DNA of 64,000 bases from Theristus sp. LFF4_11 (taxonomy: Eukaryota; Nematoda; Chromadorea; Monhysterida; Xyalidae). Made by a program: the position numbers and the translations under genes. Location: NCBI GenBank assembly GCA_030248135.1, contig JASANC010003846.1, positions 81,260 through 145,259 of the forward strand, read 5' to 3'. Of the stretch, positions 11,901 through 26,900 are shown piece after piece. Position 1 is the first letter of the stretch; the number at the start of each line of letters is the position of its first letter. A model generated the notes under the pieces. It was given only the letters and a program-made list of their open reading frames with translations, had not been told where the DNA came from and searched no databases.

Positions 11901-14900
11901 TCGTACCGTCCTGCTTGGTGCCAATTGCGACATATGCTTTGGTGAGCGACGCTGCTTTTGATATCGGCAGCGTCACTGCAGGTTGTGCGGCTAATGTCAT
12001 CTCCACTTCACCATTCTCGCTGACAGTCTGCATGATTTCAGCCACTTGTGAAGACGTCATATTTCTTACGTTTCGACCAGCAACTGATAAAACTTGATCA
12101 CCCACGCGGACGTCACGGGTCTAAAACCAAAAGCATAAAAAACTAAGTACATGCGTCATTGAGTTTTGCTGACTGAAACCTTTTTCGATTTTTTTATTAT
12201 CATCAGTTGGCTAGTTTTCGAACTGTCCACAAAAATCTATAATGCAAGTCGTGTATCAAGCAAATTTTGTGTTCATTTAGAAAATGACAGACAGTCAGGA
12301 GATAGAATGTCTGTAAAAATGCATGTTTAGAGCTTCAATATAATAAATTAGCACATTTTGTCCATTTGTATTCCTCGCTTATCTTCATTAATTTCCATTG
12401 CTCTTAGGAGACTTCTATTAGTGACTTAGTGTTAACATTTTTAGCAACATAGTTTCTCCAGAATGTGTTGTTTTTGCTGCGAACTCCCTCAAAATGCCAT
12501 ATGTTTTTTGTTCAATATGCACGTTGATAAATGCACTGCTTTTAACGCCGATTGCACGAAAAAGTGGGGGGTGTTTGTATGGAAGTGCCGGGCCATGGAA
12601 TCATATTCCAACTAAGGGTAGGGGGTTGTACAACTCAACAAGGCGCTTCATTTTCACTTAGCAACCATACCCTAATTCCCCCTATTTGCAGCACTTTTAG
12701 GGCTTATAAGTCAAAAAACCCTCGATTTTTTTCCATTTTTCGCAAAGTATACCATTTTCAACCAGCATTTTCAACATTGGTGCAAACAAGCTAGGGCTTG
12801 AAATAGTGTGCGTTTTGAAGATCTCGCGGAGCTCTTTCACTTACACGTACACTACATAAAGGGACTTTTTCCTATTTTCCGTGGTAAGCTTCGCAAAATT
12901 ACTTTTTTTGAAAAATTTTGCTATTTTTTGTAAAACATGTTTTTGAGCTCATAAACACAACTTTTTGATTTTCATTTTTAGTTCTACAGGGAGGTTTTCG
13001 GGGTCGCTGAATTTGAATCTGAACTCAGATTTTTGCCCCGGGCATTTTTTTGCCCTAAAATTGGGCAAAAACATGTTTTTTTGCGTTTTTCAGTGTTTTT
13101 TGTTTTAGTGTTTTAATTTTATGCGTGGTTTTTATTTAAAATGCTATTTTATAATAGCTTTACAGCCGCTGTACTTGAATCCGTTTTCATATTTTGCAAC
13201 TGACTACTTGCTTTCACCCAAAAAAGGGTAAAATGTGGATTTTTTGCTTTTTTCATACGTTTTCATTCCACAGTGAAAAAAAACAATAGAAACAACTTTT
13301 AATTTTAATTTTTAATTCTCCAGGGGGGTTTAGAGATTGCGCAATCCGAATCTGACTTTAGATTTTTGCCTCGGGCATTTTTTGCCCTAAAATTTTGCAA
13401 AAACATTTTTAGCGTTTTCCAGTGTTTTTTTGTTTTAATTTCTAATTTTAAGTGTGGATTTTTTTAAAAAGAATTTTCTAATAGCTTCACAACCGCTGTG
13501 CTTGAATCCGTTATTATATTTTGTAACGGACCATTTTCTTTCTCAAAAATGGGTAAAACATGGATTTTTTGCCTTTTTTCAGACGTTTTCGTTTCATAGT
13601 AACAAATAAGCTTTAAAACAATCTTTAAAACCACTTTCTAGGAGTACCCGAATGCGCTGAATCTATATCTGTAGTTAAATTTTACAATTGACCCATTATT
13701 TACCCTTATAAATGGGTAAAAAATCTTTATTGTGGTTTTTCTGTAGACGTTTTTCTTTTTGTGTGCGAACTACACTTGTAAACTGTTGTTAATTTGTCTC
13801 GGGAATTTTCTACGCCGCTGAAGTTGATCTGTTTTTGGTTTTTAAAACTGGCGCTTTTGTTTACCCCAATTTTACCCAGTTGGGTAAAAACTGTCTCTTT
13901 CACCTTTTTGTTTGAAACTGACATAGTGAATGGTTATGGCTGAAACGTAAAAGTTATGGCTTGAAATGATGTGCGTTTTGAAGATCTCGCGGAGCTTTTT
14001 CACGTACACTGCGTTAAAAGCAAGGGACTTGTCTGTTACGAATCTGTCGATGAGCAAATTTGTTCGCGAAAACTGAATCATTTTACACTCTAGATATACA
14101 AAATAACTTTTTTTCAATTTTCAGAGCCATCACATTTGAAAACGCCAACAAAATACTGATCGAGCAAAAAAACCTGCGGAGAAAATGAGCAAAATGTATC
14201 AAAATTGCTGAATTTAGAGCACCCACAAAAAGGAGTAAAAAAATAAACATCAGATTCGAGTTCAGCAAACCCAAAAACCCTAGTTCGGGTGGCTTGTTTA
14301 TTTTTAGGGGCGTTATTTGCGAGTTTTACGATAGTTTTACTTGAAAACGATGCTTTTTGAAGGAAACACAAAAAAACGAAAAAAAAGCAATTTTGCAAAG
14401 CTTACCACCGAAAATATGTAAAAGTCCCTTGCTTTTAACGCAGTGTACGTGAAAAAGCTCCGCGAGATCTTCAAAACGCACATCATTTCAAGCCATAACT
14501 TTTACGTTTCAACCATAACCATTCACTATGTCAGTTTCAAACAAAAAGGTGAAAGAGACAGTTTTTACCCAACTGGGTAAAATTGGGGTAAACAAAAGCA
14601 CCAGTTTTAAAACCAAAAACAGATCAACTTCAGCGGCGTAGAAAATTCCCGAGACAAATTAACAACAGTTTACAGGTGTAGTTCGCACACAAAAAGAAAA
14701 ACGTCTACAGAAAAACCACAATAAAGATTTTTACCCATTTATGGGGGTAAATAATGGGTTAATTGTAAAATTTAACTACAGATATAGATTCAGCGCATTC
14801 GGGTACTCCTAGAAAGTGGTTTTAAAGATTGTTTTAAAGCTTATTTGTTACTATGAAACAAAAACGTCTGAAAAAAGGCAAAAAATCCATGTTTTACCTA

Positions 14901-17900
14901 TTTTTGAGAAAGAAAATGGTCCGTTACAAAATATAATAACGGATTCAAGCACAGCGGTTGCAAAGCTATTAGAAAATTCTTTTTAAAAAATCCACACTTA
15001 AAATTAGAAATTAAAACAAAAAAACACTGGAAAACGCTAAAAAATGGTTTTGCAAAATTTTAGGGCAAAAAATGCCCGAGGCAAAAATCTAAAGTCAGAT
15101 TCGGATTGCGCAATCTCGAAAACCCCCTGGAGAATTAAAAATTAAAATTAAAAGTTGTTTCTATTGTTTTTTTCACTGTGGAATGAAAACGTATGAAAAA
15201 AGCAAAAAATCCACATTTTACCCCTTTTTGGGTGAAAGCAAGTGGTCAGTTGCAAAATATGAAAACGGATTCAAGTACAGCGGTTGTAAAGCTATTATAA
15301 AATAGCATTTTAAATAAAATCCACGCATAAAATTAAAACACTAAAACAAAAAACACTAAAAATGTTTTTTTCCCAATTTTGGAGCAAAAAAATGCCCGGG
15401 GCCAAAATCTAAGTTCAGATTCAAATTCAGCGACCCCGAAAACCCCCCTGTAGAACTAAAAATGAAAATCAAAAATTGTGTTTATGAGCTCAAAAACATG
15501 TTTTACAAAAAAATAGCAAAATTTTTCAAAAAAAGTAATTTTGCGAAGCTTACCACGGAAAATAGGAAAAAGTCCCTTTATGTAGTGTACGTGTAAATGA
15601 AAGAGCTCCGCGAGATCTTCAAAACGTACACTATTTCAAGCCCTAGCTTGTTTGCACCAATGTTGAAAATGCTGGTTGAAAATGGTATACTTTGCGAAAA
15701 ATGGGAAAAAATCGAGGGTTTTTTACTTATAAGCCCTAAAAGTGCTGCAAATAGGGGGAATTAGGGTATGGTTGCTACGTGAAAATGAAGCGCCTTGTTG
15801 AGTTGTACAACCCCCTACCCTTAGTTAGAATATGATTCCATGGCCCGCTAGACCCCCCCACTTATTCGTGCAATCGGCGTTAAATATTAACTCGTGCACT
15901 GTGGTACGAAAGTTTATTGTGAATCCACATACCATTGCTGTCGGTGAATCTGGCGATACATTCGTTATAAATATTCCGTGAGTTTCGCCGGCACTACCGT
16001 CAGTCAGTGTAATGCCGAACCCGCATTGTCCGCGCCGAACAGTCACTCGTCGTTCAGCAAGTCTTAAAAAAGTAGTTTTGTTGTTAAATGTGCTTAAATT
16101 TGTCAACGCTCAAATGTCTCGTTACACATACCTCGGCATCGCGTCGTCTTCCAGTAATTGTGTTGCAACAACTACGGTTTCAATTGACGTTGGATCGCTT
16201 TCAATGGACGGTGCCTGCAAATCTATGGAGATTTACTTGGTATAATCGTTGACAAAATCGCTTGAAATCTAAAAAGGAAATGTTATTGACTATCAGTGCA
16301 CGCAACGGAACCAATATTGCCTTTTTGTATCCCACATTCGAATGTCAAGACTCTGAGCAGTACCAACGATATTTACCGTATTAGGTCTTGACAAGATCTT
16401 ATTGTAACTTTTTTGTTACATCGTCAATAAGAATTACAGTGCGAAGAACAATGTGAGAAAAAATTGATAGCGAGTTGTAAAACACATGCACTTCCATGGT
16501 TATTGGGGTAAGGTAGGTTTTGAGGTCAAACACTATAAAAACCGTACTCCTCCTGGCCAAGTTTGACACTCGACTGTTCAAATCGTCGCATTCATTTTTA
16601 GGCATGCCATTTAAACTTTGAGACTCGAGAAACGTTGTTATATATTATTCATAAAGCGCATATCAGAAAGATTACATCATGCAATTTGATATTGCAGTGT
16701 TATCCAATTTAAGCCTATCGGCCTTTGAAGAGGCAACAAAGAGTTGATTACGGACTTGATCGCCGTTGGTCTGTTTTTCTGTTAGTTGTGAGACTTCAGC
16801 CTGTCCATCTTGTGGGGTTGTAGCTTTTTTAACTTTCACAGCTACTTCATCTCGGATATCCGGCCTTCTCAGCACAACCAAGCGAACGTTTGTATCAGTC
16901 AATTGACGGATAACAGCAGTCGCATGCACATGGCTTTGCCCGTATAATACTTGCTCGTTGATCTGTCCGAAAAGCATTGTTTTTGTTAACTGCATGTACA
17001 GCACATCTAAACTTACAAATTAAAATTGACGTCTTTGTCAGTTTCATTCTGAAGGATACCTCAAGCAGTTCGTCGCCTGGTTTTAGTGGCGGTTGAGCGG
17101 AACGTGCGGCCGGCAGTTTTGGTGCCATGTCCACAATAAATACACCCAATTTTGAACGATCACGGTGACCAGCCAAGGAGACACCCATGGGTTCATTCAT
17201 TGCCCGAGTGAACGTCACTTCGAGTAGTTCTCCACGCAAGTGTCCGTACTTTGATGTCAGAGATTCTGAATGCAGTGATTTTATATTTTTTTCGATGTTT
17301 TCTGCGTTGATTTACTCACTTACGAGTTGGCTGTCCAATATCATCGAGAACATTTTCTCCAGGTTTTCTCGCGCGTCGATCTTCGTCCCAAGTATCCATA
17401 TCCGGTGGTTCTGAGGTAGCTTTGACGGCAGGCGTTGCTGTTATGGTAGCTATTGGTTGGACCACATCGTTGTTGCTGCCGTTGAAGTCAATGACTCCAT
17501 TTGGTTTTGGTATGGTAGCTTCGGTGTCAGTTGTAATTGTTGGCGTCAAATCCTCTTTTGGCGTTTCATCATCTTCAACTGGTGGCCTTTCTGAGGTTTC
17601 GTCCCCATGTTGAACAGAGATTATAGTTGGTGGTGCTGATCGGATTGTGGAAGACCGTGAGACAACATCTGTGCTGCGTGTTGATGCATCATCAAGGCTG
17701 CTTGCCATTATCTGCAAAATGGGATTTTGGTCATTTTTCTTACTGTGCTTTTTGTGACAGACGCTAAACTATTGAAAACGCTTGTGCAACACACGAATGA
17801 ACAAATGTGTACTTTTATTTTGGCGTTTCAATTTTAGTGTGCAGTGTGTTTTTCTTAAATTGCACCGTGAATGAAGTGGTTTTTACGGCAGCGCATCACA

Positions 17901-20900
17901 CCACACACGACAACCACAACACACGCATTCTGGTGCTTTGGTGCCGCAACGCAAAACATTCCTATCGTCGGTTTTATTAAGTCCGCAGGTCTTTCAGTTC
18001 TGTGCATTACCTTGGTCCATTTTTTGTGTTGATGCACTTTGAAAAATTATGGCCGACATTCAACTCATACATCATAGTTTCAATTGAAGCAGTTTTCTGT
18101 TAACGAATCACCGAATTTTTTCGAAAAAAGCAAAATGAAACTAAAAAACCACCGTACACACTTGCGAATAGTTTTTTCGAAGAAGATTTTTCGATAAAGG
18201 ATGGAATACAGATTGCGTGTGTGGTGGATGCGCTTGCCCGCATGTAAGTACAGTAGAAGTGGCAGACAAGTGTTAGTAGTCCGAAGAGACCACAAAACGC
18301 AGACGAACGGGCTACAAAAAAAAGAAATAGGCCGTATCCAACTAGAAAAACGAGTGGTACATTGTTGTGTGTATTCAAACAGGACAGTGTTACGTTACAG
18401 AAATGTACGTTATCCGTGCCAACAGTTCTGTTGACCAGCTACTAAATCATAACCATAACCAGGCTACTACATTTCAGTTAAATAATCCAAGAAATCCTGT
18501 GCGTTTTTTGGCTGTCTTATGCAACAGAACTGAGACAAGAATAACAGTCAAATTTACGGTTGTCGCTGACATGCTATTGTACAAAAAAGATGTGGATCCG
18601 CGTTTTGCCACAAAAATGGTTAGCAGACATAGAATCTAAACAAAATTGATGTCAACGAAGCTTCACGGAACTACAGATTACGGCTTGTTGTTATAAAATA
18701 TGCAGACACGTGCAGTACGGATTACGGAACGAACGGCTGGCTGGCATTGTTTTAGTGTGTCGCTGTTCCAGTGTAAGCGTTTTTTACTCGAAATTTCGTA
18801 GTGCAAGTGCCAGTCAAAATGAATAATCATCATCTTTTACAATAAATAAATTGAAATCATGCAATTGGACGGTATACAAATAGGACGGTGGGCAAACCTG
18901 ATGAGGCGTCAGACTATGAATGCTTTGCACAACAAATCGAACAGGGTTTTCGGCACTTCGAATGACTTCAACTGCTTGTTCATGTGTGGCATTTTTCAAG
19001 TCTGTTCCATTGACCTGCAGTTGTTGATTACTTTTCAGTTTTACATTGTATGTAGTTTTGTCTTCTGTGGACGATAAGAGTTGTTGCACTTACACTAACA
19101 ATTCGGTCGCCCATGCTAAGTTGCCCCGAGTAACCGGCAGGTGATTCAGGTAAAACACTTTTGATAAATATGCCCGACACTGTGTTGCCAGTGCCTGCAA
19201 CGCCGCCTTTTTGAGACACTTCTACTCGACCACCGACTATGGAAATACCAAATGATTGGTTTGGCAGTCGTGTTAATTCGACTGTTCTTGGCTCACCCCA
19301 GAACTTGCATTTTGTACTTGTTCCATCGACCTGTAAATAAAAAAAAAGCTTTTAACCGTGAAAGTTTTGCATGTCCACATGGTAGCCAAAGAAACTGCTA
19401 GCTCTGGTGTGTAGAGGTGAGTGAAAGCGATTGAATTACCGTATTACCTCTATTAAACCCCCCCCAAAATTAACCCCCCCCCAAAAATAAACCCCCACCC
19501 CCTCGACAAGTTTCCAAATAATCCCCCCCCAAAAATAATCCCCCATGGGGGATTATTGAAACCTGTTTGAAACACATACCCAGCGAATTCAGTGGCTGGT
19601 TGCAGTGAAAATGATGAAATTGTGCTACCAAAGGCCCCAAATGGATGAGTTAATGGTAATTTCATTACAAAAGGCTGTTGTAAAAGGAAATTTCTATGTA
19701 GAATAGAAGTTTCTGCGACTTCCTTCCTGCCATGGAAGGTATTTTTGCCATTTTGCCCACTCCTAAAAATGGTTTCCAAATAAACCCCCCCCCCAAAAAA
19801 AATAAAGCCCCCCCAAAAATAAACCCCCACCCCCAGAAGTCGCTGAAGAAATAAACCCCCATGGGGGTTTATTAGAGGTAATACGGTAGTTATGTATGAA
19901 AACATTTGTGTTTAGAATAAACCTACTGTGTATGTACTTGTTTTAGACTAGACACTGTAGCACTACATACTGAATTTTTAACTTGCCTGGGAGTTTTCTC
20001 CAGAGCTTTCCGTGACTGAACTGGCATCAGCGTGTGTTTGGTCCGCTTTTTCGTTTTGCTCAACGTGTTTTTTGTTAGATTCATTTTCAGTTCGTATTGT
20101 CGCATGATTAGTAGTCTCAAACTGCTCAATGCCGCTATGATCCATTGACATTGATTCGGTTTGTTCTCTGTTAGTTTGAACTGTTGACGTTTCATTATTA
20201 TACACCTTTCTCAGGTCGTAAACGTCGTCGGCGTCAGCGTACTCAGGAGATGATTCATGTTGTAATTGTTTGAGTTTTGATTGTTCTGGTGTTGGTTCTG
20301 TTGGCTCTTCTGCAGCTTTCTCTTGATCAGTTATTTGTTCTGCTTGCATTTTGGATTCGGAAGTTTGTTGCAATGTGTCCTCGGCTTGATCTGCTGATTC
20401 AATCTCTGCACCAGTAGCTGACTGCGACATTGTTTCGTAGCTAGGCGACCGCAATTGACTACTAGACGCTGATTCGCTCGGACTGACGCCCGTCACCTCG
20501 ACGGCTATCATCGATGATGGGGTTTCGACACTTGTTGTGGCTTGCAGCTTGGCACCTGATACCCAGCTTTCTACAAAGTTGCACCAAACTATTATCTTTT
20601 ATTTTGGTCTTTAGGCTCAATGCGCGCATAAATAGGTAAACATTTTCGTGCATGAGCGGGAATTCAAAATTGGCAAAATGATCCGAGTCCCCGAAATAGA
20701 TCCGCCGGCCGAGTCACTTTCGCGATTTTGATTTTCCGCATAAAGATTGAAACTAGATTCCTTTCTACGTGTGCACACGCATTGAGTCGATATTATATTT
20801 GTAGCTTGCGAATGATTTTTTCATTGTTGATTGAGGGACCCCGTTGATTTTGACCGAAAGAGACAATGGACCAACCTTTGATTACACTGCTGAATGCAAC

Positions 20901-23900
20901 GTCAGTAAGCGCATCGTGTAGCACCGTTTGCGAGAGTTCGTCGGCGAGGGCTTGCATAGGATTTACTATTGATTGCGTCTCAGTAACTGTTTTGTTCTGA
21001 CGACCAACGTAGCTAGCACCAAACGTTACGGTTGATCGTTTTGTCGAGTCAATGCCATGCACTTCTACCTGTGAAGTACCGGCATCTGTGAATACCGATT
21101 GGCTGTCAATGCTGATTCCGTCCGCCGACGAAGGCACTTGTACTCCCCGGCGATCCATGTAAGGCGATCTGCGCAAACACACATTATTGCAGTTAATCGG
21201 CAGAAAACAGCAGGGACCATTGTGGGACCATACGGGTAACCTCGTTCTCCTCAATGCTTTTCTACTACCCTACTATTTTCTCAATGTTGCATATGCATGG
21301 TAGAGGCATTTTGGTACAAAGATTGCGTTTTCTTCAAAACATTCCAAAAGTTTTTATTGCTGGACTGTAGTTTTTGGATTGGAAGTTCATTCGTTTTTAT
21401 AGACAAACAGTACTTGAATTTAGCGTTACTTACCGGTAGTATTTTGGAAAGATCCTGAAAAAAGTATTTTTTAGACAATTTTAGTCATAAATTTCTCACT
21501 TCAGTCAAACTCTAAATTACAGGAAATCAGCTGATTGGTTGGTGGTCACGTGATGCATGTTTTCTGTGTGGGCATTGCTGTGGGGCGGAGTTTATTTTGC
21601 ACAGAAAGCATGCATACCGTAATCACCAACGAATCAGCTGATTCTCTATAATTTAGAGTTCGACTGCACACACACCAAACACTTCCTTACTTTGGCGATA
21701 ATCGGTTGACGGATGCCATTGATGGTGCTGGTGACGTGTCTCTGATGTGCTGTTCTTTGAACCGTTCTGCATCCTCTACCGGGATGTATGAAAGACTGCA
21801 AACAAATCGATATTTCAAATATGACGTTCAAATTTGCTTTCCCCATGCACGGTATCTTTCTAAAAAAAACTTACGCAATATCGACTCCAATAAGACTAGC
21901 GCGTTTCAGTATGGCCCGTACTTGTGACCCGGTAACATTGCGGAGGCTTTCATTGTTGATTTTCGTTATAAAATCGCCCAATTTTATTCTTCCGTCACGG
22001 CCAATGACTCCAGTGGGTAGCAGGGTGCTGACAACGCAGCCGTTCACAGATTTGTCGTATGGCTCCAAGGTCATTCCTGTGACAGACCGTTTTAATTTCT
22101 ATTATATATGTACCAGAAAACCATTCACGTAGGAAACTCACCGAGGTGGCCACGACCCTTTCTAATTTTAACGGTTTTTTCCATGTTTCCTGGCATTCTA
22201 AGGATGTCGCCGACCCATGCGCTACGACTCAAAGAGGGTGAAGCAGATGGTGACAAAGAAGGAGTGCTGCTTGGCGACCAGCTTACCATTGACAGGTAAC
22301 TCTGAAAAAAAGTACATTTGTAAGTACCCCATGAAAGTTGTGGTCAATTGTTCGCTTCATTCGCAAGTAGGTGCGTGAACACGTGTTTTTGTGACGTTTC
22401 TACTCAATTTCTACAGTGTGTGTAATATACAGGGTAACCCAGAGTTATGGACACATCTTCATTTGGCAAGAAATCATATCAGATGTTGACCAATGAAGCT
22501 AAAATGTTGGCAAAGATACTGCAGAAAGATAGACATTTTGTGTACCAACAAAAATTTCTATGTGCGCTGGATTACAGGCATTTGGCTGGCACTAAAGTGA
22601 AAAAGTAAAAACGGTTTTTCAACTAGTTTTTGATTATTTTCTTTGCTTTCTTGATGGCTTTGCAAGTTAATAACCAGTTATTGTTATTCAAAATAATCAA
22701 CGGATCTTTGAAGCATTTCGGCAAACATGCTAAAACAGTTTGTTTTCGCTAAAAACTGTTTTGTTCAGAGCCAAGTGACTGTGCAACCGTCTGTGAATAA
22801 GAGATCATTTCGGTTGCAGAACTTTTGTCATCTTACTTTGTGTTAGAAACGTATTCTACGTTAGTTAGGCGTTTTGGAGCTGATTAATGACTAAAAGAAC
22901 ATGTGATTGGGAACGTAAGAAATCAAATTTGCCCAAAATTTGTCAGGTCTGGGCCAAATGCAATTCAAACGGCAGTCAAGCACTTCGGTTCCTCTACTTT
23001 ATCTAGACAGAGGTGAATTTGAAAACCATATTCACGACAGGAATTGATGTTCAAAAGCTGTGTTCAGCAAAGTTTCTCGCACCCAAAAAATCATAATGAT
23101 AAAGATACAGTGAGAGTATGGGAATATGTAGGTAAAAGCTCAAATTTCATTATTTTCAAATTTTCAACCCGCAAAAGCTTAATGAATATAAAAAGTTGTA
23201 AACAAAATTATCCACTTTCTAGAGTACATGTACCAAATTTCAGCTTTACTCATCAATATTTGGTATGATTTCTAGGCATTTCTGAAAATATAACCATAAC
23301 TCTGGACCACCCTGTATAACGCGTAAAAATCACTGCAGTCGGCTTTATACTAACGTGTTGGACAGATATTCGGCAAAACAATCGCCTTTGAAATATCTGG
23401 AAATTTTTCAGAAACTTTTTGAAGTCAAATGTGGAAAAGAAAAGAGAAACACTTTATTAGATGCCTTGAAAAAATAGAGTTCAATAAGTTTAATAAAATT
23501 CAAAGTTTTAGTTCTCTAGTAATGACGAGATGTGTTTTTATTGTGCGATTCCGTATTATTTATGTCTCTGCTGTGATGCTACTGTTTGCACTGAATGGGT
23601 CGTAATCTCGTAATCTTTTAGGGCAGGATGCTTCTGAAAGCATTACAAACAACCTGAGTTTTTAACGAAGCTAATCATAACAGTATTCACTGCGTTATGC
23701 TGAAAACAGGAAAGCTGTGCACAACTAATCGGAATACTAAGTATGCAGTAGAGAAAAGGGACGAAAAAGATGGATAGTACATCTACGTTTTGCTTCTGTG
23801 TCGCTGCAGCTCATAGAGTTATGAGAAGGACACGCGACGGTGTGTGAGAAGTACAAGCATGCAGTAAACGTTCACCTGCGCGGCGACTTATTTTTGAACG

Positions 23901-26900
23901 ATTACATTCTGCTTTGTGAGTATAACGTTCCAAGCGCCGGCATGGCTGGCAACCTACATAGTAGATTCAAAGCATAGGTGCCAGTAGTAAACTTACTCCA
24001 TACAAGCTGATCGGTTGATCTGACCGCAAAGACACAGTGTCGTGTGGCGTGTACGAATGGTAAGCCTGAAACAGCTAGGTGGGTTCAGCTAAATTCGGCA
24101 TAGAGATCGGAAAAAGGTTCACAACACGAAAGTGACTAGAATAAATGAATTATTGAATTATTCATAAAAAAGTAGTGCACCAGAGTTTTCATAGAAACTC
24201 AGTGTATGGTCATTGTACATTGTTTTTCGCGCTTATACCCAAAGATCAATTTTTGAATTAATAAATTGATAGAAAAAATATGCAAAATCCGCGTTGACAC
24301 TCAATGATCATACACGTTTGTAAGAAGCCTGCAAGAGCGTTGCAAACGACTTAATGCAAAGTTAAAAGATTGTAAGCGTACGCATGTGTTTGTCTAAAAA
24401 TATGCCAACATTTGTATACGGTATATTTGTGATAAAGTGCGTTTGACTAGTTTTCCGTGTTTTCTGGTGCTTATTGTACTTGATGGGACATAAGGAGGTT
24501 CGGGTTTGTGGCCCAAGGTGAGGCATGGGGTATGTTCGATAAAATGTTGCGCTGTGCATTGTGTTTGGACATTATTATTTTGCCGTTTTGTTTTGCTTGT
24601 CCTTAATCAATATCGAATTTGGTGCTCCCAAAGCAGTTGTATAAATAGCGAATTTGGTGTGCAAAGCTTTTGGTGGGTTTGTTTGCATAGTTTGGACGGT
24701 TTACTTTAAGATATATTCGGTCAGATGATGATAGCCGACTAGTGTTACTAGCGTTCGCTTCCATTCTTGTAACGACGGTAAGCTGGAAAACGGTCACACA
24801 TTTCCTTTTGTAATGTAGAGTCGTTCAAAGCACAATATCCTTGAAGTATGTGAAGAAAGTAGACTGGCAGCAGAACGATTGGAAGATTACGAAGAAGTGA
24901 GCCAGCGAAGAAAAACAAAGTATTTACTGATCTCACAGCACACACTGATGGTATAACGAGGAAACGGAAAGAATTTAAAATAAGTTCTGAGCTACATACA
25001 TATGTATAGTAATTGGCATTTTTTACCTGTGGGTAGAGTCGTTTGCGTGCTTCAGCAGACCAATCGATGCCCGCTAACGCGCTTGTGTTAAACTAAATGC
25101 GTTTGAAACAACGTTATATAAAAATGATAATGAAAACGAAAACAGAAAACTGACGTAGCCAACCTGGTCGGTGCGTTTGCGTTTTGCACGTGGACTGTTG
25201 AAGCTGGATTTGGCCAAAAGACGCTCACTGCGCGAAAACAGTGGACTGTGCGATAGGATGAAAGACGCGTCCTAAAAATCAAATAGCATATACATTGTAT
25301 AATAATATATATATATACAATTGTACATATAACTGACAGGGTTTTTAATTCAATTCTTTCTGCGAGGCTTTCAGCTTTTGAACAATGGCGTCTGAAAAGG
25401 AGAGGTTCACTGAAAGTAAAGGGTAACACATGTGTAATGAAATACATATTCACCGTGCTAGCACGCCGCTGTTGACTCATGCTGAGTGGTTGCTGCTTGC
25501 TACGGATACACCGTGCAGCAGCCATGGCGCACAAACAAACAGTAAGGCACAAAGTTAAAGCTCTTCAAAAACGTGTTTTTTTGTAACAAACTTAAAAAAA
25601 TACATTCGGATTGCGGAACGCAACTTCATATTTGCTCTAATCCAGAAAAATGTGTTTTTGGTTCTTGATGATTATCAGACAAATTTTTAAGCATGTCTGT
25701 ATGTTTGCGCAAATGCGCAAATAAGCATTCTGTTCTATACATACATGCGATGCACATACAGTGTGTCTAAAAATGAACTTTTCGTCTGCAAATCTCGTAT
25801 GCCGAATTCCGCATGGACTAAAGCGAAACTGTCGACACACGCAAAATTGAAGAGAAGATTACATTCAACGATGATGGTTTTGAAATTCAATCTGCTTCCA
25901 GCAGTTAATGACGTGAATACTCAGCGCCTGAGCGGATAGTTTATCACACATAGACATACTACATTTTTTGTATATGCAAATGACATGCCTTCGTTACTGC
26001 GTACAAAAAACCTTGCACACAATAACTCAAAATGAACTGATTCCAAAACTACATTTTGACATTTGAAAACCCCCTGAGAATGTCTCAAGTTTTTTTCATC
26101 ACATGAGCAAAACGTTTCGTTTGAGTTAAGTAGGTGTATCTGTTTTGGTGCAATTTGATTTTGAGATGCATGTATGTATAGTTTTGCACCGTGCACAATT
26201 GTCAACAGCAGGCGCGATGAAGGCAAGGAAAAATGAAGGGATAAATATATACAGGGCATGTTGAATAATGTGAAGTTGTGGAAGCCGAAAAATTTGGCAG
26301 TATTAAGACTGCAACCCCTAGAATGCCTCGAGTCATGAATGTCGAAGTGCGCATACATATTTTTTAAAGCGCTCTATGCATATAGTCGGACTGGATAATT
26401 TCGGGCATTAGCTGATTGGCTGATGCGTTACCGTAATAAGATTCAAACGCGGGCCGTTCAAATTGCACTTTGCTTTTTTAAAATTTTTAATTTTTGAGTG
26501 ATTGTGTTGATGAATGTTTGGATTTTTAATGGACAAAACTTGTTTATTATTTATGAAATACAGAAACGTCAAAAAAGTATTTTTTAACGCGAATTTTTAT
26601 TTTTTTCAGAAAAAAGAACGACGGCGACGGTGATGCGCTCTCGACGCTCGAAAAGTGAATATTCGTTTGAAAACCGATTGCTTTTCAAATTTCCCCCCCC
26701 CCGAAACAACTCATCATAAACAAAATTTACAATTAAAAATCAAACACAACTAGGGTTGGTAAAAAAACCGGACCCTTGCCACAAAAGCTTCTGCAAAATG
26801 ATGCTTCACCAGTTCAGTTCGACACAGTTCACTGCACCTTTTTTCAAAAATATAATTTTACATTTTATCAATCAAACGAAGAATTGTGATTTTTGACCAC

